A DNA stretch of 64,000 nt, taken from the NCBI GenBank assembly GCA_000708835.1, contig DF237057.1, positions 92,488 through 156,487 on the forward strand, read 5' to 3'. The stretch is from Klebsormidium nitens (Eukaryota > Streptophyta > Klebsormidiophyceae > Klebsormidiales > Klebsormidiaceae). Position numbers and translations under genes: made by a program. Under the pieces are notes generated by a model. The model ran no database searches and was not told the origin of the DNA. It worked only from the letters and a program-made list of their open reading frames with translations. Shown piece after piece: positions 1-12,500 of the stretch. Positions within the stretch are counted from its first letter, which is position 1. Each line of letters starts with the position of its first letter.

Positions 1-556
1 CGACAAGGGTGTACCTGTAGGCGAATTGAATGTCAGCACAAAGCCTCATCAAGGGCAATACGGAGGTTTTTACCCCAGGTTTTTAACCGACATTCACGTG
101 AGAGAACTTCAGAAGCTCCATAGGTAGTTGACACCAGAAACACCAAGAACGATTTGCCCTCGTTTGCCACTTCCTCTGAATGAACGGTCAGGTTCCTTGT
201 GAAACCAAGGCGGCACGCTCAAAGATCCTGAAATCTGCAGATGCCGTGACAGATGATACGAGGCTGAAGCCAGGAGCTATCATGCGTCGTTCCAGATGAG
301 AGGCAAAAGGGAAAGATTCGCCATGACGATACGGCATTTGTAGGACCAACTACGAGGCCACGGTGACATGCAACCTTTCCAAGGACATCTTCTTTCGTTT
401 TTGTCTTGGTCTGCCAAGATACATCCTGCAGATCGGCCAACTCAGATGCTGACCAACTGCCTAAAGCTACTGCCGCCACTCGCCAGGAAACTGTCCGCAC
501 GGGTATATCACGCATCGGTGCGCGGGACTGAAAATCCATGAGTACGTGAAACTCAC
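1..556. other. Left-edge region, terminal intron of the chromomethylase; no exon seen
   Basis: This stretch follows the donor at 551-556 (GTGAGT on the minus strand). I looked for the conserved C-terminal methyltransferase motif X on the minus strand and did not find it. It is best read as intron; the last coding exon should lie left of the window. Confidence 0.6.
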
Positions 557-3500
557 TTGTTCTTGGGATGGTCCCCCATGAGCTTGTAGTAGTCAGGGAA
601 GCCTTGTAGGCGCGCGTTCTCTCGGATGCTCAGCACGCGGTCCTGGTCAGGGTGCAGCACCCGCTGGTTGTGCGGCTCTGCGCGCGTCACCACTGTCGCG
701 ACCGTCTCGTCCCACCACAGGCGGCCGAAGGGCCTGCACGGAAAAAATCCGGGTTAGCAACTTCCGGGTTAAGGGCCGGGGTTAACACGGCTGTGAGGTT
801 TCTGCTGTGGTTAGGTACCGAGCAAGAGCACCCAGTGACTGAAAAGGTGTCTCCAGCGACTCCGAGAGCAATGGTTGAAACGGAAACGCACCTATCCAAA
901 CAAGACGAAAAATAACCACTGTGAGACCCGGGGTCTCAGAAGCAGCTCGTGGAAAGATCTATCTTTCATAAGCAGAGGGTCGGGGGCTCTGTGATGTACC
1001 AAACCAGCAAATACGATGCCAGACGCTCTTCACATAACAGACAAGATGCTTCTAATACGTGGGGAAGGACGGTCTTTGCTCACTTGAACGACTTGCCCTT
1101 GATGAAGCTGATTGCATAGTCGGGCACGATTGGCTTTCCGGACGGGAGGAGAGGCCGTGCTGTCCGGATGACGGTCTTGTCGTCCGAAGTCTCCACTCCA
1201 GGAAGGTCACGGAAGTTGGCCCCCTGCGTCCGAAAATGGAGATGACGTCAGGCTTGCGACATCAGGAATATGCGTCGACCGAGTTGACATTTCTTGTGAT
1301 TGCTACATCGAGTCACTGCGTTTGATGGTCGTTCCTTGAACGTCTCGTCCATTGAACATTTGTCGATACAATGTCCATTCTTTGATGGATATGCAAGGCA
1401 TCTCCATCCTCCGGACAAACACGATTGCTGCCAGTGGGTGCCTCGGATAACGCACTGTACGCTAATGGAGGTTTCTTAAGATTGCTCTGTGGCTGCCACT
1501 TCGACGACATGCCTTTAAAGAGAAGGCCGGGCGACCGTTCACCAAAAGGGGACGGGCCACTTTCAAGGCCAACGTGGATGCTTATTCGACAAAAAACTGC
1601 ACCCTGAACGAAAGTGGCTTACCTTCTTCTTGGGGATCATTGATGACCGGCCAAGGTCGTCCTCGTTCATGATCAGCGAGTGGTGGTCGTTCACGACCAG
1701 GAAATCTTCCACCATCTTCTTCCCTGCAACCGAAACAGAGGAGTCGGCTACAGTCTTCGCGATCGTCCGTTCGTTCGTGTTTCTGGTCCGAGTTCCTGGT
1801 CTGGATGTGACGCTCTCCCTCCTTTCGCTCTCCCTCTTTTTTCGCAGAAATGTCCAGCCAAAGACCGGCAGCGATTGATAAAAGAAGGGCCTTAGGAAGA
1901 ACGAAATAGTAGCAAAGTTGCTGTTTTCAACTTCACTTGCTCCTTCACAGTGCCAATCAACCGTTCTGATGAAAAACTTACTGTCCTCTTGAACTAACGT
2001 GTAGGCAGCTTTAAACTCTCTACACAGTAAACCTCTTAACCCCCTTTACCCAGTGATCTAAGAGATACGTCCGTGAGGCAGCTCAAATCAAAACCACCCT
2101 GGATACCCGTACTCCAATTGTGATTCATATTTGCTAAACCCTAGTTCTGGTTAAACTTAACCCACCTGGCGGCGGGCGGCGCACTTGCCGCTGGAACTCG
2201 CAGTCGGGCGTGCCCGTATACGGGACGATGTCGCGCCGCTCGTTGTTCTCGATGGGCGGGAGGTCGCGCAGGGCGTCGCCAAGAACTAGAGCGGGGGACA
2301 GGTTGGCGCCCTCGTGCGTGTCCTCGTCGTATGCGACCATGCTGTGCGTCCAGTCCATGGGAACGTGGTTGCGCACCTTCTCGACCATGTGCGTCGGGAG
2401 GGGGTACGGGGGGAGCACCTGGAAGGGGGGGAGAGGAACTTGTGGACGTCGTCAGAATTGAGACGGAGAAGCTGAAGGAAAACCGCCGATGAGCGTCTGC
2501 TATGCACGGCGGCTGAGAATCCTTTATAAGTGCAGGAAGGCAAGGGCAGGAGCAGGAGTGAAAATGTTTTCTTCTGCTCACGGATCACGAACGGTTTCAC
2601 TGTTCGACGTTTTTCATACTGGGCAGGCATTTCGGGATGAGCGGACTGTGTGATGCGTTGCTTCTGCTCCTCGTCACCCCTTCCCCTTTTTTCAGATTGA
2701 TCCATTGAAACGGTTGCTAACCATGTATGTTTGGACGGCAGAAAACATGAAAGTTGTCCGGTCGTCAGTGAGTCCATGTACAGAAAGAGGCACAAACACT
2801 TGGAAAGATGTCTGCCCTATATGTAACGGTACGCTCAGAAAAGGCTGCACAAAAGAGATAGCCTGCGGCTGTTGTTACAAAAGCTGGATAGGTGAAGGAA
2901 GGTAGGAGCACGTACCTCTCCTGGAGCCGCCCCCCACACGAAGGTCCTCATTCTGAATTGCGGGACACCGAAGCTGCCCGCCACCAGAAGTCCAACGCGC
3001 GACTGCAAAAGGGTGCAAGGAACCTCAGACATGGGCGACGCCAACTTGGGCTTTCCAGGGGTTTTTTCGTCATCAACCTCTTTTCGTGTCCACATACATC
3101 GACACTAGGAAACCATAAAACCTTTCGTGATTCCATCCTACGTTCCCTGCGCAATCTGCCTGCTTGATTCCATCAGCTTACTAACGGTTTGCTTCCAGCA
3201 GCTTAGTGACGAATGCTGTCAATTCAAACACGCCAACTAGGTAACGAAATCCCCGACGGCTCAAGCAAACGCACAAAGCATGTTTCCGCAAGCTTCGGAT
3301 TCGGGAAAGCAAGTGCCCCAAGTTTCACATGGTCATCGTCAAGGCTCAATCAGTCAGGCTAGCGGGGTGACGAACGAAGTTATACGACGAGACAAACCGT
3401 ACCTGGTAGCCCATGTTCACCAGCCTTCTGATCGCATAGCGCCCTAGGATCCCGTCCCCGAACTTGAGGATGTCTACCACGTTCTCCATCAACACGTAGC

Positions 3501-6500
3501 GAGGCCTTAGGAGCTGTGCGATGTCCATGAAGACTGGGAAGGTGCAAAGAAAGAAGACGAGGTCAAGGATAAGACAAGAATTTACAAAACCGATTCAACC
3601 CCGGCTTCCTCCAGACTGCAACACGTTGACTTGAGATGCGAGCGTCAAATGGCCGTCAAGTCAAGATTCAGGGCCTTGCGGGCAAGCAGACGACTAAATC
3701 GACCTCCACTCACCATATTACAATTGCGGGGAGACGTCAGATGATATCTCGAGATTTGACGACACAATGGACGTTACTTCGATACGGCTGAGCCCCCTTT
3801 ACAAGTCATAAGAAACTGAGAGTCCGAAGGGGGTCGGAATGATTTTTAACTGTCTACTCAGCAGGAACAGGGTTTCAGCAGCTCACCAATGACCTGCTTG
3901 TTCCTGGGGTCCATAAGGGGCTCGTCCTTGTTCCGGAAGCGGTTGAAGCCGCTCGCTCCCTGGCAGGGCGGTCCGCCGCAGATGAGTCCAACGCTTCCCT
4001 GTGACGAAAACAGAAGGAGCAGGATGAGACCTGAAGATGGTTGTTTAAGAAAGCTCATAGTACGGTGAGTGTGGAGCGCTGTTCAGCATTGAAAAGTGTG
4101 ATGCATGCGCTAAAGTCAAGCCTGGCAATATGAAAGATGGAGAGTTGTTTCAAAATCCTTGATCGGTCTGGGTTGCCAAAATCTTGTCTCGAGGAACCCA
4201 AAATGTACTTGAAGGGACAGAAAGAGCTCAAGCGCACCCTCTCAGGAGGAAATCCGTAGACTGTTGCTCAGTCAGCTTTTAGAAAGGAGGACATCAATTG
4301 TCTAAAGCGTCACAATGGGGGGATTCCCCATGATCCGAGGACTTTGCTGGCAGATTGCAGGAGATAATTCTTCCTCAGATTAGCACGCAGAAAAGCAGTG
4401 CATTGATAGCTGCAGTTGGACGATTTTGTTGTGAAAACGGGGCTTTGTTACAAACCGACCTCGTGTCCGGAAAGTTTCTTTCAAGGGCCTGGTTTCAGCA
4501 TCTTGTGCAAAGAGTCTGCTGAAGGACTCGGCGCAAAGGAGAGAAAGGAAGAACGAGATGCCGAAAGGTGCTCACTGGGAGTGGCAGGATCTGCTGCTCG
4601 ACGCCCCTTTGAACGAATTCCTTGAGCAGGTCGGGGCAGCCACTGCGCAAAGAAGGGTGTCAGGAACTTAGTAAGCTGGAGTTGACACCGAAAGAACATG
4701 GAGCTTGCTCGGGAGTCTGCACCTTTCAGTGCCGCGCTCTTTCAGATCAGTGTTCCAATTTGAGATTTGGAAGGGAAAGTCTGGCTTCGACCAATTAGGC
4801 TGCACCACATGACCTCAAGCATCAAAAAGCGGTTTTGGAAGGTGGTTTACATGGACCCAAAAGCAGGCTTTCCCTGTTTCACAAAAAAGATAAGGACAAC
4901 GCCTTTGCTACTTTGCCCTGATGCAAGGGTAAACCGGTCCGTCTTCAACCCTGCAGCTACTATTAGAGTGAGAAGAAAACACCCCGGCGTCGTTACATCT
5001 CTCTTACCGCAAAACCAATTCCGGTGGTTTTCGAAGTGATACAGACCCCGTTTACTTACTCTGCCAGCTCTTCAGGCTCCCACGTGTCCCACTCCTCCGT
5101 GTAGTTCTTCCACCGGATCTGTACCCACGTGAGCAAACATCAAGCAGCCGACTTTCACACTCCGAAGCACGTCCAGCACCCATCTTCAGTTGGGCTCGGA
5201 AGTTCCGTCACCCAGAAGCAGAGGGAGGTCAAGCAAGCAGTCCTTTCAACCGTCTCAATCATGTCTTCCTAACAACATCGATTCGAAAACTTCCGCCTCC
5301 CTGAAGCATCATCTTCCTGGTTTTTGGAGTGGGGTTGAAGCCTCGGTGGGTTTTTTCAACGCTAATCGTCTTTGCATATGCTGCCAGAGACTGAATCGCT
5401 TCGACCTCCGTAATCGTGCAGATTGTCGTGTATTCTTCAGAAAGCTTACGAGGTTCACAATCAGATTATTTAACCGTTAGGAGTGGACCCAAGCTAGCTT
5501 TCACGAAACTCAATAACAAACAGCGCCATCGACGGCTCAAACAAAACCAAACGTTCCAGAAACGGCCTGCTTGTTGACAGGAGACAGGACGCCCACAAAA
5601 CGCAAAAAACAGAAAAATGGTGGGATTGAGACGGAGGCGATTTCAAGAAAGATGGCGTTATGCTACAATACTTGCAAGGCAACGGCACCAGGAAGATTAG
5701 GTGCCTTTGAGGGTCTACGGTGGCCAGAGGTGCGGAACAGGTAGATTCGGGGGTACTTTAAATGTTAGTCGAAGCTCATATCTTGTGAATTATGAACTCC
5801 TTTCTCGAGAATCGTGAGGAAAGCAAAGGATGGGAACAAAGCCCTGACGAGCTGGCCTTCTCCCGGACAACAAGACAGAACGCCGACCGACGGAATGACA
5901 AGAGGATAGCAGCGAGACGAAGAGACGGAAAGAGATTGATATGGCGGTAGCAACGCGACAAAGCGACGCAAAAAAAATTGACAAGACGTTAGCAACGAAA
6001 TAAACGAGACGGAGGACAGAAGAACCAAGCTCACCCGGTACTGCAGCCCCCGGAAGTTGTGCTCCTTGTCGCGGTGCCAGCGGACGCCGTAGACGTACTC
6101 GACCTCGTACACGTTCTCGTCGACCAGCTCCTCGTCGTCCTCGCTTAGCTTCTTCTTGCCCTTGGAGGCGACCTTGGCGGGCACCTTGGCCTTCTTTGGT
6201 CGCCGCTCCTCGTCCACCTCGAGCGGGCTGGAGGAAAGAGAGAACAACATCCATTTGGCATCTTCTCGCTTCTCAAAAGAACTTGATTCGCTTGATTGGT
6301 CTTCTGCTTTTGAGAGAACTTTGGCGGGCGCCTTGGCCTTATTTGGTAGCCGCTGCTCTTCCACTTTGAAGGGCGGGGAAAGAAGAAGACCGACTTTTTG
6401 TTGGGCACTCTGGATATCTAATCTGTGCCGATTTTGTAAATTTCAATATTGATCACCATAAGAGCAACAGCTGAAGCCTCCCTAGTTTGGATTCCTCTAA

Positions 6501-9500
6501 AGCGTTGAAACGGCCTCTTACTTCTGTTGGAAAAGGAGCGACGCCCCCAATAGCGTTTACTTGGAAATACGCGCTGATTGTTGCCTATCAAAGTGTGGTA
6601 GTCAGCGATTTCAAGGCCAAAATCTGCTTGCCACAGATGATGAGCCGTCCAGTGCCATGCAGCATCGCAACAGCCCGCAGAAGTCAGCCCCTTGCTGTCT
6701 CCTTCGCGGGTCTGATTACGATTCCTTCAACCCAATTGTAGAGGATTTTGCAAAACCTTTCAATGGTCTGAGAGAGTAACTTGCAGATTGTTGGAGCAGC
6801 TTCATGATCAGGGCCACCGTCCTCACATCTCCTTCGCATAGTCCACCTCCTTCTTCCCCCGAACACTGCGCCTCCCACCGGCTGCAGTGGCTTTCACAGC
6901 CTTCTCCTGCCGCTTCCGCTTCGTTCCAGTCTCATTCTCCCCCTCGTCAGGAACCTCGATTGGCTTAGTGGGAGACCCTTCTGTAACTGGAAAAGAAAGC
7001 GTGTATGCTTTCAGTCAAAAAATGGATCTGGTGTACGAAGCTGGCCGGGCAGTGTTGACGATCTTTTGTAATGGGACAAGGCAATCGTTTGCTGAAATTG
7101 AGCTCGCGTGCATGAAAGCGAATTGTCGTTTGCTCTTACGCTCCGAGCGGCAAGCGTCAGCACTCCACAAGTTGCTAAGATTATTTCTACTCTCATTGAC
7201 ACTCGCATGAGAAGATCTGTAAGCATGCGCCAACGACGCTGCCGCTGAGGAGTGCATACGACGCATCTCAATCTTGGCCTATACTGGCTCTACAAATTGG
7301 GTTCCTCGTCAGAATCGGCAGCAGGCAAAAAAGCTCAAAAGCACACGTCAGTCTGAGACCACCCCAAGAATTTACCCACAATCGAGACCTTCGTCAAGCG
7401 AAACCAATATGAAGCACTCACCCTCGGCTGGCCCGGTCTCCTCGTCCACCTTCTCCTTCCCCTTTGCATCCGGCGGAAGCACATGCGTAAACAGCCGCAG
7501 CGCTTCGCTCTTTGGCGGCTCCCCGCCGCGCCCCGTCATCGGGTCCGCCTTCGTCGACTTGCTCTTCTTGGCGGCGGGCGGCTTGGCAGCGGCGGCCGGT
7601 TTCTCCTTAGGGGCGGCGGGCTTCTTGGCGCGCTTCTTCTTCTTGGTCAGCTCCTCCGCGAGTTCGTCGTCGAGCACTTCTTCCTCGATGAAGACCGACT
7701 CGAAGGCGTCGTCCTCCTCGAGCTCAGCAATAGCTTCTTCGGCGCTCAGGCGGTAGTTGGGGACGTAGCTGTGTGAGCAAAAACCTGAGTTAGAACAGGT
7801 TTTTACATTTGGAGAAGGACGAAAAGTCCGATTTTGCACGGGTTCTTCGTCGAGCACTTCTTCCTCGACTAAGACCGACTCGAACGCGTCGTCCTCCTCG
7901 AGCTCCACGATCGGCGCCTCGTCGGCGCTCAGGCGGTAGTTGGGGACGTAACTGTGGGCGAAAGACTAAATTAGAAGCAGGATTGTTTTTAAATTGGGAA
8001 GGGGACGGACTGGCTGATTCCGCACGGGTCATTCGTCGGGCACTTCTTCCTCGATTAAGACCAACTCGAACGCGTCGCCGTCCTCCTCGAGCTCCGCGAT
8101 CAGGGCCTCGTCGGCGCTCAGGCGATAGTTGAGAACGTAGCTGTGGGTGAAAGACTATTTTACAAGCAAGATGTTTTTGAATCGGAGAAGGTCAGAATGC
8201 TTGATTTCTCAAGGGTCATCCGTCGAGCACTTCTTCCTCAATGAAGACTCAAATGCGGCGTATTCTTCGGGTTTCTAGATGGGCGCTTCGTCGGCGCTCA
8301 GATGGTGCTTGAGAACGTAATTAATGTTTATATATCGGGTTAAAAGCAAGTTTAGACGAAGGGTTGGAAGCAGGAATATTTGGATTAGGTATTGTAAGAG
8401 TTACTAGGTTGGAGGCTTGGTGGTCTTGCTGGGGCACAGAAAACCCAGAACTTCGCCAAGGCGCACTAAATCCCTGAAAGACGTTGCAAAGGAATGCGGC
8501 AACCCTGGCACGGCAAGTCTTCCTGGACCTAAAGCTACAAATCAGGGATCCTGGGTATACTCTTCGCGTTTTTCATCTTAATGAAAAAGTAGTTTGAAGA
8601 AATTTCGCAGCAGTTGCAAAGAGGATAGCCACAGCGACTTGGAGCACCGAGCATAAACAGCCTCAATCTTGCCACAGATTCTTACGGACGCATACTTTAG
8701 ATTGGACGGGCAGGCAAAAAACAGCTGACTACCCATGATACGGAATAGGCAAGGGTGGAATTTCGTCTGCTGCACTAAACTTACGTTGAGCGGATGATCT
8801 TGACTAGCTCCTCAGGCAGCTGGTAGTCCGTCTCCCCATCGACATAGATTTTCTTGAGCCGCAGCCACTCGATGCAGACCATGAAGAAGTTCTCTGCTGA
8901 CTCGTTCCGCACCTGCACGAGAGCAGGAGCTGCTGTCTGCGAAATGCAATGAGCACCTGAAGGCTGCATGAGTCGACACAGAGCTGTGTTGAGAGAAATC
9001 TCAAACCGCCAAACGATCCAAACCTGTCAGTGGGCGTGCAGCGCATCCAGTCTAATGATTACCAAGGAGCAGCGCTTCTGTCAAGAACGAATGTCAAAAC
9101 TTCTTGAGCCTATGCTGGCCAACTTTGTGATCTATTCTTACACTCGTTCCTGGAGGTTCAGTTGTGTCTGATTGTGCTCCCCGTAAATCACGAATTTCTT
9201 TTCAATCAAGTAACAGATGGAGTAAACGGGCTCTCGAGGCAACGCGGCTTTGGAAGCACTCACGTGGGTCTCCGGGTGGTTCAGCTTGTACGTCTCGCTT
9301 GCGCACTCCATCATGTCAACGGCCCATTTCTGCAAGAAGGACAAATGACTGCTTCTTGTGCTGTTGTGCGAACGAGGAACTTCTCTTGACGGTACGAACA
9401 AAGAAGACAGCTTGTTTCCAGCATCTAGCCGGCCCACCGGAAAACCGAGTTGTAGTTATAATTTGGGACCACGCACATCGAGCAATCCTCACTCAGAAAA

Positions 9501-12500
9501 AATCCTGGTCATCAGAGAGCGAACCGGCCTTCAAAGACGCACAGAAGCTTCATATCTTACACAGGAGCTGAGGCAATACGCAGCGCGTCCAGATCGAGCT
9601 GACGGCAATGCTGCTCAAGGAGAAACTTCGGAACAATGAAAGTAGCTCGACCACCTATCGCACTAGGCAAGAACACCCCTTGTCTGTTGAGGCCCAACCA
9701 TCCTCGTTCTGTTGATTAAAGAGTACATCTGATTGCGCAAACGCTCATCTATAAACGATATGTCCGAGTCGATCCGTAGTTTCTCAGCAGAAAGCATGAA
9801 ATGATACACAAAGCCAGACCGTACCAAGTGACTTCTCCATCAACTTACGTGATGCAGGGTGACCCCCGCCTTCCCCAGGCCGTGTCCAAGCCCTGTGGAC
9901 ATGCCCCCGCACCCCGCGTACATGTCGAGCACCGTCAGGAACTCCTGAGCCTTCGGGTAGTTGTGTCCGTCCAGGAAGTCCTTCAGATTGGCGGTCTTGG
10001 TCGGGCCTTTCGTGGGTGCGCCTCTGACCTTCCCTTCGACCTCTGCAAAAACCGCAAGGGTCTCGTAAGGACGGCCCGGAAAATTATTGCTTCTCTAACC
10101 GCCGCTTCTTCCAGGCGTTGAATCTGCTGGATCTGTCACCAACTTCGAATGGCCCGGAAAGTTTACTGTTGAGAAATGGATGGCCACGGGCACGAGTTTT
10201 GCACATCACAGCACGTTGTGGATCTATTTTGTGGTGTCGTCCCGCTCTGAGCAGCACGTTGTGGATCGTTTTTGTGGTGTCGTCCCGCTCTGAGTGCTTG
10301 CTATCAAACGCTGCCAAGAACCTCTAAAATATTTCGCAGTCTTTCGCAAGAAAGTTTAGAACATCCTGATGACCCTGAAGCCACACTGGCGAGTAACGAC
10401 GGTCAACGCGGTCGATCATCTTTGGTCCACTTCTATACGTTTCAACCCAGGACGCCGTGCGTTTTCTTTCACTGTTTTTGTTGTTCAGGATAGCAGGCTT
10501 GATGTTAAGAGACTGATCCCATCCGTGCGTTTAGAACTTCGCAATTGCAGTCGTCTGCAGAGATAAGCTGAGTAGACAACAAACCTGGCTGGTTCGACGC
10601 AGGAGCAGGCTCCACCTTCTTGGGTGCCGGCACCGTCGCGGTGACAGTCGCCGTGGCTGTGACCTCGACCGTGGTCGTCTCAGGACCAGTAATGGCCTTC
10701 TTGACCGCAGTTGCGCCCTCGAAGGCCGCTTGGACTGCCGCCCCGATCTTCGCCGTTACTGTGGCCATTATCTTGGCCTCTGGTGCAGCGTCTTTAGTGG
10801 AGGGTCCGGGCGCAGCTGCGGCAAGAACAAATAGGACGAAACCCTCAGCAACAAAGCTTCTTATAAGGTCGGCTTGTGCAGCATGGAATGTGCACGTCAT
10901 TCTCGCTATGTCTACGCAGAGATCGAGGTGGACTACTTCGAAAATGACGAATGAGTTTTGGGAGCGCTTTAGTGTTAGTCTGCTGGGAATTAGACGCTTC
11001 AATTGGTTGGTTCCGCTTGAGACCTCGACTTGGCGACAATCATCGTGGGCTCCTAAACAACGACGGAGACCAAGGGAAGGAGATCGGCTGGATTCAGTAG
11101 TGCCTTGTCTTGTAACTTGAGCTTGAACTCCCTCCCTCGAGGAAAGCAGAATACCCTCACAAAGTCGAGTCACGAAAGTGTGGAAGCAGTACCTTCTGCC
11201 GCCTTCCCTGTCTTCCTTGCTGGCGGAGCGTTTTCCGCCTCCTCGTCCTCAGAGTCCAGCGCAACTGGCTTCTCCGCACTGCCCAGCTCCCCTTTCTGAG
11301 GGCTTGGTTTGAAGATCGCCCGGGAGCTGGCCCTTCTGGTTCTGCCAACTGAAACAAGAAGAGAATTGAATCAGGTTAAATTGAGGACATATACAACCCC
11401 GTGAGGTAGTTCAGGGGGGACGGTTGGACTGCTGGAGGCCAAAAGGCCCCAATGAGCGAAGAAAGAAGGGGGGATAAGAAGAAAACAAGGTCCATCTATT
11501 TTCTTGGTGACAGGCCGAGAGGAGTTGGTTGTCTTGGTTCGGATATAGCAAAACGGTCCGTCCTGGTACGTGACATTGAACATGTCAAAAACCGGACGCA
11601 GAAGAAAGTTGTTCGAGCGAGCAGTGAGCAACTTCCACGTTGGCAGTACGTCCAGCCACCCTATCCTGTGTGCACCAAAGCACCAAAGACTTTGTTTCTC
11701 TTTCGGAAGTAGCTAGAGCTTGGACAGACAGATTGGGTCTGACTTTTGACACGCACCGCTTGTGGTAGCAGTGGAGGGGGTCGCCGGCACCGCGCTCTCC
11801 TCAGCCCTCGCCTTGCGCAGCGGGCGCTCCTTCGCTCCCTCCACCTTGGCGTCAGACTTGCTCGGGGTGCTCCCTCCGGAGAGCTCTGTGAGCGACACAA
11901 CCTTCTTTGAGGGCGTCGGTTCCGAAAGGCGCTTCTCCAGGCCCACAACGTTGACCTTGCTCGGGGTGTCTGGGTCGTCGTCTTCAGAGGGAGTCGCCTG
12001 AACCGAAGGGCCTGGGTCGGAGGAGGGGCCTGCCCTGCTCGAGGGCCCGGGATCGGAGGAGGGCCCGGCCTCGTTTGGGGCCTCTGCGGGACATCAGGAA
12101 AGAGGTTTGAGTCTCTCAAGGTCCGACGGGGCAGCAGTCGGACAGGGTTGGCCACGAAGAGGAACCAGTCAAGGGCAAGTTTTCCTCAGCAAGTTCTGCC
12201 ATGTTTCGGATCTGTGATGCAGTGTGATGCAGTGTGAGAGAGGCCTGTTTCTGCTGATGTGTCGGGTGTTCCCTGTGATCTTTGCAGTGTTATTTTTGGA
12301 TAGTCGACCTTTCCTGATCGATCTCAGAGCCCAAATATGACAAAGCTGGAAAAAGCGAGGATAAAGTCCTGATTGATTTCGCTCGGTACTAGATCCATGA
12401 GAAGACATCTTGGAAGAGGTCTTGGATTGAAAGTGGGTTGCCGTTTTGCGTGCACAGGGATCCGTATTTCTCCTCTGATTAAATCTTTCCTTCCAGCTTT

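Noticed and set aside
10505-11173. 222-residue minus-strand frame read as one uninterrupted protein
   Set aside because: Only 10585-10815 is exon; the rest is intron, as shown by splice sites and phase with neighbouring chromomethylase exons.
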